Shown in pieces: positions 28,094-36,996 of a stretch of 64,000 bases of DNA (the stretch's first letter is position 1; each line of letters starts with the position of its first letter). The position numbers and the translations under genes were made by a program. The stretch is from Gammaproteobacteria bacterium (GTDB lineage Bacteria; Pseudomonadota; Gammaproteobacteria; Nevskiales; Nevskiaceae): NCBI GenBank assembly GCA_026398875.1, contig JAPLSB010000023.1, forward strand, positions 93,787-157,786. The letters run 5' to 3'. Below the pieces are notes generated by a model. It had not been told where the DNA came from. It worked only from the letters and a program-made list of their open reading frames with translations, and ran no database searches.

Positions 28094-29647
28094 CTAGGCG
28101 TCGGAACTGGCGGCCGGGCTGGGGACCGCCGCCGAGGCCCAGCGCGCTGGCCAGAACTGCAAGGCAAGGCGGGTGTACGCCTCATCGACGTAGAAGCCGG
28201 CGTAGCTCCAGCGGCGCCAGCTGCGCATCGCCTGCGGCCTCAGTTGCAGCAGCACCAGGCCGAGGTAGAGGCCGAACATGCCGAGCAGGGCAATCAGCCC
28301 GAGCGCGTGGTGCGGCTGATCCTGGGTGCCCAGCGGCAGCCGGTGCGCCAGCAGCGCGGCGGTGCTGAGGCCGGCCACCATCAGTAGCCCGGACACGCTC
28401 TGCTGGGTGACTGCGCGCAGGCCGGCGCGCTCGGCCGGCAGCCACAGCAGCGGCGCCCAGGCCAGCCCGAGCACGGCACTCCACCACCATGGCCAGGCGG
28501 CCGGGCCGGCCAGCGACTGCATCAGCAGCACCATCGCGATCGCCACGGCGGGCGCCAGCGCCAGGCTGAGCGCCCGCGGCGTCGCCGTGTCGTGCATCGC
28601 CTGCAGGCGGGTGTGCCGAACCACCGTCGATGCCGACAGGAAGGCCTGCGCTTTGTACAGCGAGTGGCCGATCAGATGCAGGGCGGCCAGCGTGTACAGC
28701 CCGAGCCCGCATTCGAGCAGCATGAAACCCATCTGCGCCACGGTGGACCAGGCCAGCCGCACCTTGATGCTGATCCGGGTCAGCATGACCATGCCGGCCA
28801 GCACCGCGGTGGCGAGCCCGAACAGCACCAGCAGGCTGCGCGCCGGCAGCGCCTGCTGCAGCAGCGGCGCGAAGCGGATCAGCACGAAGCCGCCGAGGTT
28901 CAGCACACCGGCGTGCAGCAGCGCCGACACCGGCGTTGGCGCTTCCATCACCTGGATCAGCCAGCCATGCACCGGCAGCAGCGCGGTGCGCAGGATCACC
29001 GCCAGCACCAGCGCGATCGCGCTGAGCTGCAGCGCCGGGCTGATGCCCACGCGTGCCAGATGGGCCCACAGATCGGACAGCGAACCGCTGCCGACTTCTG
29101 ACCAGGCCAGCGCGGCAGCGACGATCAGCAGGCCGTCGGCAAGGCGATCGGCGATGCGCTTCTTGTGGGCGGCCAGGCGGGCAAAGGCGCGCTCCGGGTA
29201 GAAGCACAGCAACTTCTGCAATGCCACGCCGACCAGCGCCCAGGCCACGATCAGCAGCAGCCAGTGATCGGCCAGCAGCATCAGATGCACCGCCGCCAGC
29301 GCGCCGGCCAGCGCCGTCACATAGCGCCGCTGGCCGGCTTCACCTTCGAGATAGCGCGCCGAAAATCCGCCGATCACGGTCCCCAGCAGCTGCACCAGCA
29401 GGGCCATGCCCAGACCGAGCGGCGTCACCAGCAGCAGCGCTGGTACCGTCAGGTGATCGGGCCCGGCGACGATCGCGAACCCGATCGCGATCACCGTGCT
29501 GCCTACCGCGCCCGCGCACAGCAGCAGAAAGGCACGCCAGTGCGCGGCGATCGAAACCGCACCGAGCTGGGGCAGCAGCACCGCCAACAGCATCAGTCCG
29601 AGCGGTGCCAGAACGCTGGCAGTCGACAACAGCAGGGGGAGATCCAT
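28094..29647 (-). CDS. dabB: DabB, NuoL-like membrane subunit
   Basis: The membrane partner of DabA, related to proton-pumping subunits of complex I and coupling a cation gradient to DIC uptake. The 517 residues are highly hydrophobic with about 13-14 helices and antiporter-type motifs (PVHGWLIQVMEAPTPVSALLHAGVLNLGG, HLIGHSLYKAQAFL). The start at 29647 has GAGGGC upstream; the longer frame to 29689 is polar. It is divergent from a LysR gene. Confidence 0.94.
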   Translation of the reverse strand: MDLPLLLSTASVLAPLGLMLLAVLLPQLGAVSIAAHWRAFLLLCAGAVGSTVIAIGFAIVAGPDHLTVPALLLVTPLGLGMALLVQLLGTVIGGFSARYLEGEAGQRRYVTALAGALAAVHLMLLADHWLLLIVAWALVGVALQKLLCFYPERAFARLAAHKKRIADRLADGLLIVAAALAWSEVGSGSLSDLWAHLARVGISPALQLSAIALVLAVILRTALLPVHGWLIQVMEAPTPVSALLHAGVLNLGGFVLIRFAPLLQQALPARSLLVLFGLATAVLAGMVMLTRISIKVRLAWSTVAQMGFMLLECGLGLYTLAALHLIGHSLYKAQAFLSASTVVRHTRLQAMHDTATPRALSLALAPAVAIAMVLLMQSLAGPAAWPWWWSAVLGLAWAPLLWLPAERAGLRAVTQQSVSGLLMVAGLSTAALLAHRLPLGTQDQPHHALGLIALLGMFGLYLGLVLLQLRPQAMRSWRRWSYAGFYVDEAYTRLALQFWPARWASAAVPSPAASSDA

Positions 29648-29748
29648 CGCAGTGCCCTCGTCGGAAGAAATTCCGATTGGAGCATGCAAGCGTACTGTTG
29701 TTCTGTAAATTATATTGATACGAACATAAACGAGTTTTAAAACGAACG
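29648..29748. promoter_or_regulatory. Divergent dabB / LysR control region
   Basis: An AT-rich gap in GC-rich surroundings. It contains TTATATTGATACGAACATAA (about 29708-29727), an interrupted dyad ending TTAT/ATAA with the T-N11-A form of LysR sites. It should hold promoters for both directions. Confidence 0.5.
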
Positions 29749-30645
29749 ATGAAGCTCGATCAGCTCAATTTCCATCACCTGTTCTACTTCTGGCGAGTCG
29801 CCAAGCTGGGACACCTGACCCGCGCCGCCGAAGAGCTGCACACCTCGCAGTCGTCGGTATCGGCGCAGGTCCGGCAGCTGGAAGCGCGCATCGGTGAAGC
29901 CCTGTTCGTCCGCGAGGGACGCCGCCTGCGGCTGACCGATACCGGGCAGCTGGTGCTGGCCTATGCCGAGAATATCTTCGGCCTCGGCCAGGAAATGCTC
30001 GGCCGCCTGCAGGGCCATAGTGCCGGCGTGACCCGCCTGCGGGTCGGCAGCGTCGCGACGCTGTCCCGCAACTACCAGGAAAACTGGATACGGCCGCTGC
30101 TTGCCGATCCGGGCGTGGTGCTGACGCTGGAATCGGGACAGCTGGAAGGCTTGATCAAGCGCCTGGTCCAGCATCAGCTCGACGTCGTGCTGGCGAACGA
30201 AACCGTGCCCGCCGATTCCGAGCATTCGCTGCATTGCCGGTTCCTGGGCAGCCAGTCGATCTCGCTGGTCGGTCCAGCGGTGCGCTGGCAAGGCAAGACG
30301 CTGCGCGTGCCCGAAGACCTGCACGGCATGGACATCGCATTGCCGGGCCCGCGCAACGCACTAAGGGGCCAGTTCGATGCGCTGTGTGGTGCCGCAGGCG
30401 TGGTTCCCCGCGTACGCGCGGAGGTTGACGACATGGCCATGCTTCGCCTGATCGCGCGCGACAGCGGCTGGCTGACGCTGTTGCCCGGTGTCGTCGTCCA
30501 GGACGAGCTGCGCGCCGGCGTCCTCGTTTCTGTCGGTCAGCTGGAGGAGCTGTCCGAGCGCTTCTACGCGATCACCACGCCGATCCGGCATCAGATCGAC
30601 GCGCTCGAACGGCTCATCGCCCGCGAACCGACCAGCACGGCCTGA
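29749..30645 (+). CDS. LysR-family regulator, likely of dab genes
   Basis: A 298-residue LysR protein: winged HTH at the N-terminus (LTRAAEELHTSQSSVSAQVRQLEARIGEALF, of which the recognition helix follows TSQSSVS) and a periplasmic-binding-like sensor. The start LNFHHLFYFWRVAK resembles NhaR-type members. Its divergence from dabB suggests it controls DIC uptake, as CbbR/CcmR-type regulators do elsewhere. Confidence 0.9.
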   Translation: MKLDQLNFHHLFYFWRVAKLGHLTRAAEELHTSQSSVSAQVRQLEARIGEALFVREGRRLRLTDTGQLVLAYAENIFGLGQEMLGRLQGHSAGVTRLRVGSVATLSRNYQENWIRPLLADPGVVLTLESGQLEGLIKRLVQHQLDVVLANETVPADSEHSLHCRFLGSQSISLVGPAVRWQGKTLRVPEDLHGMDIALPGPRNALRGQFDALCGAAGVVPRVRAEVDDMAMLRLIARDSGWLTLLPGVVVQDELRAGVLVSVGQLEELSERFYAITTPIRHQIDALERLIAREPTSTA

Positions 30646-30690
30646 CCGGCGCTGCAGCGGTGCTTGGCGCTGCACGCGCGCATCGCCATG

Positions 30691-31365
30691 CTAGCCGCCG
30701 GCGTCCTGCCGGAAGTAGTGGCGGTTCAGCTGCACCTGCAGCGCATTGCGCCGGGCTTCGAGCTGCGTTCGGGTCTTGGCGAGGAAGTCCTGCAGCGCCG
30801 GCTCCGGCTCCAGCTCGATCATCACGCCGACCAGATGGCGTTGTTCGTCGAGCGCGTTGCTGAACATCAGCAGCAGTTCGCGCCCGAACTTCAGCCCGGT
30901 GTCGCCGACCAGCGGCGCGAAATCCTTCGCCATGTCGACGCCGATCGCCTTGCGGGTATCGGCCAGCAGATCCGGCATCGTCTTCGCGTCAAGGCGCAGT
31001 GCCGGATTCCGCGCCGCCACCGCTTCCAGCGTGTCGGCCAGCTGCTGGTAGTAGGTCAGCATCTCGTCAGTGGTGGCATCGAGATCGTCCGGCTTGCGCT
31101 TGAACATCAGGATCCACTTCAGCTTCGGAATGCCATCGGCCTGCTGGTACAGCAGGCTGTAGCCGACGTTCAGTTCCGCGCGCAACGCATCCGATGTGAC
31201 CGGGGCCGGCTTCGCCGCCACCGGCGAGCCGCAGCCGGACGGCAGCAGCACCAGCGCTGCCATGAGCATCCAGGCGGCAACCCCGCCGGCACCACCGATG
31301 CCACTCGCACGGGTGATCGGCGGGGCCGGAGGTGCTGCAGCAGCATCAGTCGTCGGGGTGTTCAT
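30691..31365 (-). CDS. Lipoprotein of unknown function
   Basis: A 224-residue protein with a Pro/Ala-rich N-terminus, then a hydrophobic signal and lipobox LLPSGC. The mature part is helical and charged (TYYQQLADTLEAVAARN, ARRNALQVQLNRHYF). It is probably anchored in the outer membrane. No family is recognised. The start at 31365 is preferred over 31392. Confidence 0.7.
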   Translation of the reverse strand: MNTPTTDAAAAPPAPPITRASGIGGAGGVAAWMLMAALVLLPSGCGSPVAAKPAPVTSDALRAELNVGYSLLYQQADGIPKLKWILMFKRKPDDLDATTDEMLTYYQQLADTLEAVAARNPALRLDAKTMPDLLADTRKAIGVDMAKDFAPLVGDTGLKFGRELLLMFSNALDEQRHLVGVMIELEPEPALQDFLAKTRTQLEARRNALQVQLNRHYFRQDAGG

Positions 31366-31570
31366 CGGTAGCCTGCCTGCCGTGGGGTTCAACAGCAGGG
31401 AGCACGCGCGATGCCTGTGGCACGGAAATCGGGTTGGCAGCGTTTCCGGTGATCGACCGTGCGAATTCCGGTGATGGCGCGGTTAGCGCGTTCATTCCGA
31501 ACGTACAGCGCGCAGTGCGGCTCGATGTGTCGTCTCGGCCTCGGGCTGAAGTCGGCGGCCCGTGTTCAGC

Positions 31571-32518
31571 TCAGCTGCGGCAGACGATCGGCCTCGCGCC
31601 GCAGCGCCGGTAGTTGTTGCAACCCCAGAAGTCCGGCTTGCCGTCCCGGCCCGGGCGACGGCTCATCTTGATGTCGCAGGTCGGGCAGGTCGGCGTGGTG
31701 TAGTCGCCGCGGGTGACCTCGGCCAACAGCGTCGCCTGATCCGCAGCGGGCATCGCTTCGATCTGCTGCAGCAGTTCCTCGCCGCTGATCAGCTTCAGGT
31801 GCTTGCCCTCGGCGAATGCCCGGGCATCCTGCGTGAAGCCTGACAGGCCGTAGAACAGTGCCAGCTGGGCCTTGAAGTGATCCCTGGCACCCCACAACGC
31901 ACGCACCGCCTCGACCCCGACCGGCTTCGACGACCAGGACTTGCACTGCGCCACCGCGAAGGTCCGAGCCGGATCGCGTTGATCGGCGATCACCACATCG
32001 ACGCCGCCATCGGCGCCGGCCCCAGTCAGCCGCGCCGGATAGCCTTTGCGCTGCCAGAACAGCGCGCACAGCTCTTCGAAACGCTTCCATTCCAGCTCGC
32101 GGATCAGCGCGATGCTCCAGACCGTGGGTGCCGAGCCATTAACGGGGCCGGCGCTTGGCTCGGCAAAAGGTGCCGAAGATGGCTTCACGGTCGGCGCCGG
32201 CCTCAATGGCGGTGAAGGCTCCACGCCATCGTGTTTCGACGCAGCAATCAATACCGGTTCGCGGCGCAGAGGCGATTTCGGATCGCGGCGGTTTGATCGG
32301 CCCGTTGCGGGGCGACCTGATCGTTGCGGCTGCCGGCGCTTCATCGTCATGACTAACAGCAGCTTGATCAGCCCGATCATCAGCAGAACGGCAGCGATGA
32401 CAACCAGGCCGCCGACGGCAACTTTGATGATCGGCATGAACGGGTTAGGGCCAGCACCAGCACTCGCTGCCGATGACGTCAGCGCAGCCAGAACGGCGGC
32501 GATCCGATAGATGAACAT
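31571..32518 (-). CDS. Membrane-anchored Mrr-type nuclease with zinc ribbon
   Basis: A 315-residue protein with two N-terminal hydrophobic segments (about 5-20 and 30-58), a Pro/Arg-rich linker and an Mrr-type PD-(D/E)xK domain: ELEWKRFEELCALFWQRKGY, then GGVDVVI (Asp174) and AVAQCKSW (Gln191, Lys193). It ends in a topoisomerase-type zinc ribbon (Cys278, 281, 300, 306). Mrr relatives cut modified DNA; the membrane anchor suggests action on incoming DNA, which is inference. Confidence 0.85.
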   Translation of the reverse strand: MFIYRIAAVLAALTSSAASAGAGPNPFMPIIKVAVGGLVVIAAVLLMIGLIKLLLVMTMKRRQPQRSGRPATGRSNRRDPKSPLRREPVLIAASKHDGVEPSPPLRPAPTVKPSSAPFAEPSAGPVNGSAPTVWSIALIRELEWKRFEELCALFWQRKGYPARLTGAGADGGVDVVIADQRDPARTFAVAQCKSWSSKPVGVEAVRALWGARDHFKAQLALFYGLSGFTQDARAFAEGKHLKLISGEELLQQIEAMPAADQATLLAEVTRGDYTTPTCPTCDIKMSRRPGRDGKPDFWGCNNYRRCGARPIVCRS

Positions 32519-32807
32519 CGTGGCTCACTCCTTGAGCTTGGGCTTATGCCCGGGTCAGCGATACGTCTGACCGGTTGAATCCGTTCTGGGTCCTATTTCA
32601 TGCGTGTCATTCGCAGCTTCGGGTTACTGCTTGCTGAAGCGGGCGAATGGGTTAGGTGACACCGTAATTCCGAGTGGATCAGCCGGCAACCCTCGCGACC
32701 GAAAGCGACCGCGCTGGCATCGAGTTGCCGGCAGCCGGTTTCTGGAAGCGCCCGGCGACATCCGTGGCCAGACTGTGCCGATCGATTGCCGAATGGAGCG
32801 CCCCGTG

Positions 32808-32945
32808 ATGCCGCTGATCCGCTTGCCTGCGCTGTTGCTGATGACCACAGGCGTGGCGCCGCCCGAACGCGTGCCGGTGTCGACCGAGATCTTGATCGTC
32901 GCTGCCGTTCAGGCCGCAGCGCTGCTCCCGGCGGTGCTGCAGTGA
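32808..32945 (+). CDS. Possible small membrane protein (45 aa)
   Basis: A 45-residue ORF with a hydrophobic start (MPLIRLPALLLMTTG) and a second hydrophobic stretch. GGAG is placed nine bases upstream, and its TGA overlaps the GTG start of the next gene (GTGA), which supports translation. It is otherwise unsupported. Confidence 0.4.
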   Translation: MPLIRLPALLLMTTGVAPPERVPVSTEILIVAAVQAAALLPAVLQ

Positions 32946-33304
32946 ACGGCTGGGTGCTCGCGGCCTGGCTGAGCTTGGCGGCGATCCATCTGCCGCCGGC
33001 GCTGGTCATCGTCCGGCCATCGCTGCTGCAGACGCTGTATGGCGCGGCGGCGGACGGCACGCTGGCCGTGCTGCTGACGCATCGCGCGCTGCTGTTCCTG
33101 ATGCTGGCGATCGCCGCGGTCGTCGCTGCGTTCCTTCCAGCAGCCCGGCCTGCTGCAGCGTTCGGTCTGGCGTTCAGCATGGTCGGCTTTCTGATCACTT
33201 ACTTCGCGCAGGGCCAGCCCGAGCCGCTCACGCGCATCGCTGTAGTCGATGCCCTTGCACTGCCGGCACTGGCGCTGGCCGGCTGGTCGGCAATGCAACG
33301 CTAA
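32942..33304 (+). CDS. Small four-helix membrane protein
   Basis: A 120-residue hydrophobic protein with about four helices, starting at GTG 32942 in a GTGA overlap with the preceding small ORF. It recalls a family of roughly 120-residue membrane proteins of no known function. It ends four bases inside the convergent DUF4345 gene. Confidence 0.6.
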   Translation: MNGWVLAAWLSLAAIHLPPALVIVRPSLLQTLYGAAADGTLAVLLTHRALLFLMLAIAAVVAAFLPAARPAAAFGLAFSMVGFLITYFAQGQPEPLTRIAVVDALALPALALAGWSAMQR

Positions 33305-33672
33305 TGCGTCAGCGCCACGCGCATCAGCCCGCCGCCGCTCAGCGCTTCGATACCCAGATACAGCGCCGGCCAGCGGCCGATGCCACGATCGATCGCCAGC
33401 GAAATGATTCGTCCCGCCGCCATGCCGAGCAGCGCAGCGCCGACCGCCATGCTGATACCGGCGCGGAGTTCGGCGTGCTGCATCGCTGCCAGCAGCACCA
33501 GCGCCATCGCAATGCCGAGGCCGCCATACACGGCGCGCACTTCGTTGCGGCCATCGCGCGTGAGGCTTGGGATTCCGAACTGCGCCGTGACCAATACTGG
33601 CCGCCACAGCGCACCGAGGCCCATCAGCAGAAAAGCCGCTGCAATCAGGCCGAGCAACGTGTTCGCGTTCAT
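33301..33672 (-). CDS. DUF4345-like membrane protein
   Basis: A 123-residue four-helix protein. The stretch MGLGALWRPVLVTAQFGIP ... NEVRAVYGGLGIAMALVLL is the DUF4345 pattern (R-x-x-YGG). The start at 33672 has GGAG upstream. It is divergent from an AraC gene, which may regulate it. Confidence 0.75.
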   Translation of the reverse strand: MNANTLLGLIAAAFLLMGLGALWRPVLVTAQFGIPSLTRDGRNEVRAVYGGLGIAMALVLLAAMQHAELRAGISMAVGAALLGMAAGRIISLAIDRGIGRWPALYLGIEALSGGGLMRVALTH

Positions 33673-33713
33673 CGAGTCGACTCCGTGAAGGTTCGACCGC
33701 AGCATGGCGAACC

Positions 33714-34499
33714 ATGACCCTCGCGCGCTTGCAGAAACCGGCTGATTCGATGAATGCACGTCCGCTCATCGTGCTGCTCGGCGCGCGGGCGCTGTACGTT
33801 GGCCCGGGACTGCAACTGAGCCCGCACCGCAATGCCGTCGCCACCTGGGCCATGGGGCTGGACCATGCGTTCACGCTGACCATGTTTGCCGGCGCGGCAA
33901 GCACGACGGTGCAAGCGCGTCAGGCCCTGATCCCGGCCGGCGCGCGACATCACCTGCAGACGCAGGGACGCATGCTGTTCGTGTATGTCGATGCCACCAG
34001 CGGTGATCTCGCTGCGCTTACGGCCCAGAGCTTGCCGGCCGTCGAGGCGTTGGCTCCGATGGCCGAAGCCATCGCCTCAACCGTCGACAGCGCAATCGCG
34101 CTCAGGCATTGCCATGAATTCCTGCGCGCGATCGGAATGGGCGATGTCGAGACGCGCCCGACCTCGATCCACGCCACGCTCGCCGCGGTGAACGCGAGGC
34201 CGCAGGATTTCCCGACGCTGGCGCACGCCGCGCGGCATGCCGGCCTGTCGCCCAGCCGTTTCCAGCACTGCCTGCGAGAGGCAACCGGCGTTGCCTTCCG
34301 CCGCTACCGGCAATTGCGGCGCATGGCACAGCTGCTGCGCTGCCTCGCGGCCGGCGGCAACCTCACCGATGCCGCGCTGGAAGCCGGCTTTGCCAGTTCC
34401 TCGCACCTGAGCACGGCGTTCCGCGACCTGTTCGGCATGGCGCCGTCACAGCTGATTGCGGCCAATGTCAGGTTGGTGACGGAGTCGTATGGAGAGTGA
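33714..34499 (+). CDS. AraC-family regulator
   Basis: A 261-residue protein with an N-terminal sensor and a C-terminal double HTH (FPTLAHAARHAGLSPSRFQHCLREATG and LTDAALEAGFASSSHLSTAFRDLFG regions). ATG 33750 (MNARPLIVLL) is an equally possible start; neither has a clear Shine-Dalgarno sequence. It is the last host-like gene before the transposon. Confidence 0.85.
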   Translation: MTLARLQKPADSMNARPLIVLLGARALYVGPGLQLSPHRNAVATWAMGLDHAFTLTMFAGAASTTVQARQALIPAGARHHLQTQGRMLFVYVDATSGDLAALTAQSLPAVEALAPMAEAIASTVDSAIALRHCHEFLRAIGMGDVETRPTSIHATLAAVNARPQDFPTLAHAARHAGLSPSRFQHCLREATGVAFRRYRQLRRMAQLLRCLAAGGNLTDAALEAGFASSSHLSTAFRDLFGMAPSQLIAANVRLVTESYGE

Positions 34500-34848
34500 C
34501 GGCGGCGCAGACCAACGTCTTGATGGTCACGTGGACCGAACTTCGACCAGCAGGTCGTGAACAGCAATAGAGTGGATCGGAACTCTCGGGGGAGTTACGT
34601 CGTCCTGCTTGATAACTGGCCTCTCCGACAGGCTGCCCCCAAACTTCCCGAGTGCTAACGCGACATAGATCAGAGTCCCCTGTCAGCCCTGAGCGGAAGC
34701 TCAGATGCCAAGACTGGTTGCCATTGGAAGGTCAGACACAGGTCTCACCATACGACAAGCCTGGCCATCTTGATCTTGCGGCGCAACTTGGCGCATCGTT
34801 ACGTAATCCGCCTGCATTCAGGGGCTTGAGAATCCGTCGCTTGAGTTA
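34500..34848. other. Gene-free left flank of transposon
   Basis: Nothing coding is convincing here. A short hairpin (CGACC-AGCA-GGTCG) lies near 34548. The stretch may be decayed target-side DNA. Confidence 0.4.
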
Positions 34849-34891
34849 TGTCGCGGAAATTCGACAATCAACTGCCGCAAATGCGCGGCCT
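34849..34891. repeat. Transposon left end with TnsB-type sites
   Basis: TGTCGCGGAAAT followed by CTGCCGCAAATGCGCGG; the GCGG(C)AAAT core matches the sites at the other end in inverted orientation. It lies only about 70 bp from the cargo gene start. Confidence 0.6.
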
Positions 34892-34921
34892 AATGAGCGT
34901 TAACTGCCTACGAAGTAGCAG

Positions 34922-36196
34922 ATGAAATTATCAAAATCAAAAATCGACCGTGCCGGCGTTGGGCTCGCAAAGGAGAATTACCACGATGCTGACGAATGGA
35001 TTGAGTATGAAAATGTTCTGGACGAATTCCGAAAGGCTCATCTTCAACCTCTTACGGAGACTACGCTTGAACTGCAGCATTGGCTAACTGGATATGAGTC
35101 TGACTACTACATCGCTCAAAGGTTAAAGAGAAAACCCCAGATCATTAGAAAACTCGGACGGCTTAGCGTCCGCTTGACGCAACTCCAAGACATAGGGGGT
35201 TGTCGGATCATTGTTGAAAAAGACGCAGATGTTGATCGGCTGCTTAGCTTCATCGAAGCACGCGTTGCAACGCAGAAAAGTGTTTCGATTGAGAGAGTGA
35301 CTGACTACCGTGATCGCGGTAGAGACATCACTGGCTATAGAGCATTGCACGTTTTGCTCTCCCGTGGCGGCTGCAAGATGGAGCTTCAAGTTCGCAGTCG
35401 GATTCAACACTATTGGTCCGAGAGTATTGAGCGAACGTCGGTGGTTTATGGTCACTACCTGAAGGAGAATGAGGGTGACCCGGCCGTGATTGCATACTTT
35501 CAGAAGCTCTCCGATGCATTCTTTGAACTTGAGTCGGGACGTGAGCCTTCGGCGCGCGAAAAGCTTGAAATTGACAGGCTAAAGGTGCAGAGCGAAGCAA
35601 TCATTGCTGCATCAGAGAAAGGACGAGTGCTGGGTAGCTATGTCAATGAAGGGATCATTAACGCACTTACCGAAAAAGAAGCTCGTAACCCTGGACCGAT
35701 TAATAATTGGATATTAATTTTTGATTGGAGCACCGGATCGTTTGTCTCGTGGGATATCGTTGGACGAAGCCCTGAGGAGGCGATGGCTGCTTATATTAGG
35801 AATGAGAGCCTGTATCCAGTTGATAAGGATTTTGAGGTCGTCCTGATTGGTTCATCAAAAATCGCAACAGTCCGCCGCACCCACAGTCACTATTTTGGGA
35901 TCGAAACTTACGGCAACGTTTTGGAAAACTTTGACGAATCGATCATTGGATTTTCTAAAAGAATGGACATTGACGTCGGTGCGCGGCAGATTCTAATTAA
36001 GCTCCATACGAAGCACTTTTGGGGAGAAAAAGCTGTGGCAAAGAGTACTTTGAAGAATCATTTTTGCCAAAGCGTACTCACATTCGATTCATCGCTTGAA
36101 GTGTTGATGGACAAAGGATTAGTTCACCACAATGGTGGAAACAGTCCAGTTTCACTCAACATTAAGAAGCGTAACGAAATCGAGCAATATGTCTAG
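34922..36196 (+). CDS. RelA/SpoT-domain protein, toxSAS/defence candidate
   Basis: A 424-residue protein. The N-terminal nucleotidyltransferase domain (about 50-170) shows RKPQIIRKLGRL, QLQDIGGCRIIV (Asp90, Arg95), TGYRALHV and MELQVRSRIQHYW, the (p)ppGpp or pyrophosphate-transferase core. There is no HD hydrolase, TGS or ACT domain, but there is a novel about 230-residue C-terminal part. Single-domain relatives include toxSAS toxins and CapRel phage-sensing proteins. It is far richer in AT than its neighbours and sits as the lone cargo of the Tn7-like element. No antitoxin ORF is adjacent, so the C-terminal part may be self-inhibitory. Confidence 0.85.
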   Translation: MKLSKSKIDRAGVGLAKENYHDADEWIEYENVLDEFRKAHLQPLTETTLELQHWLTGYESDYYIAQRLKRKPQIIRKLGRLSVRLTQLQDIGGCRIIVEKDADVDRLLSFIEARVATQKSVSIERVTDYRDRGRDITGYRALHVLLSRGGCKMELQVRSRIQHYWSESIERTSVVYGHYLKENEGDPAVIAYFQKLSDAFFELESGREPSAREKLEIDRLKVQSEAIIAASEKGRVLGSYVNEGIINALTEKEARNPGPINNWILIFDWSTGSFVSWDIVGRSPEEAMAAYIRNESLYPVDKDFEVVLIGSSKIATVRRTHSHYFGIETYGNVLENFDESIIGFSKRMDIDVGARQILIKLHTKHFWGEKAVAKSTLKNHFCQSVLTFDSSLEVLMDKGLVHHNGGNSPVSLNIKKRNEIEQYV

Positions 36197-36417
36197 AATG
36201 CACAAATAATTTATTCAAGCGGTCCGCTTCCGGCAGCCGCTAAACGAGCGTTGAGAACTTAGAAAATCTGTATTTCAAAGCTGCCATTCGCCAGCGTCGG
36301 CTTCTGGCACAACGAGGATCCACGCGCAGAGACATTAGGACGATGTCGCACATCTGGATCGAAACGAAGAAAAGGCTGTCCGCTCAAGGGAATCTGGGCT
36401 GACGCTAGAAACAGAAA

Positions 36418-36460
36418 CGCCGAACTACTGGAGATCAGCAGTTCGGCGAACCTTGTTTTT
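36418..36460 (+). terminator. Rho-independent terminator after cargo gene
   Basis: A 12-bp stem with one mismatch (CGCCGAACT.CTG / CAG.AGTTCGGCG), a GAGAT loop, then TTGTTTTT. It is oriented to stop transcription from the RelA/SpoT gene. Confidence 0.7.
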
Positions 36461-36921
36461 GCCCGTCAACTCGAACCCGCAGTGCTTGGCAAATATTGAA
36501 GTTGCTTGCAAGCGTGGCAAACCTAGGTGCAGCGATTTTCAGTCTGAAACTGACCCAGAAGAATCCGGGTCAGCCTTTGTCCCTTCGCTGCGTACGAATC
36601 CAAATCTGCTGAGATTGAGCAATCAATGAAATCATCGACTTACGGCCGTTCAGTTTTGTGATTTGAGATTGCATTGGGAGATATCTCTAGATTTGCCCAA
36701 AAAAGACATGGATAAATCAAGATTTCCCCTCGGTTTTTTTGCTCCTGCGGCGCTGAGCTATGCCGAGATTTGCAGCCGGCTCAAAGCCACGCTGTTCCGG
36801 GATTTGCCATTGCCGAGCAAGGGGTTGTCGGCGGATAAGCTGCTGTTTACGCGAGGAAAGATTTCCTGATCGCACCTCGCAATGCTGGTCGAGGACGAAG
36901 GTAGGCGCTGCGAACGCCCAC

Positions 36922-36951
36922 AAAAAACGCCCGGTCGCAAAGCGCCGGGCG
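36922..36951 (-). terminator. Terminator of the tns operon
   Basis: On the minus strand a CGCCCGG/CCGGGCG stem is followed by TTTTTT, 45 bp past the tniQ stop codon. Confidence 0.8.
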
Positions 36952-36996
36952 CGTGGCAGAACTGTGTTTAGCCGCGCATGCGCGGCCAGCCAGCCA

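Larger units (their letters stand above)
36197..36996. other. Non-coding stretch between cargo and tniQ
   Basis: About 800 bp with no supported gene. It holds a plus-strand terminator (36418-36460), a CTGACCC/GGGTCAG hairpin (36550-36573), several GATTTGCC-like words near 36690-36830 that echo the transposon-end core, and the minus-strand terminator of the tns operon. Confidence 0.5.

Noticed and set aside
25520..28387. 955-codon plus-strand ORF
   Set aside because: Antisense to dabA, whose zinc motifs are intact; no domain in the plus frame.
34652..34903. 83-codon ORF left of transposon
   Set aside because: Crosses the proposed transposon end, has no start signal and no recognisable sequence.
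36663..36869. 68-codon ORF between cargo and tniQ
   Set aside because: No Shine-Dalgarno sequence; the stretch holds end-like words and looks non-coding.
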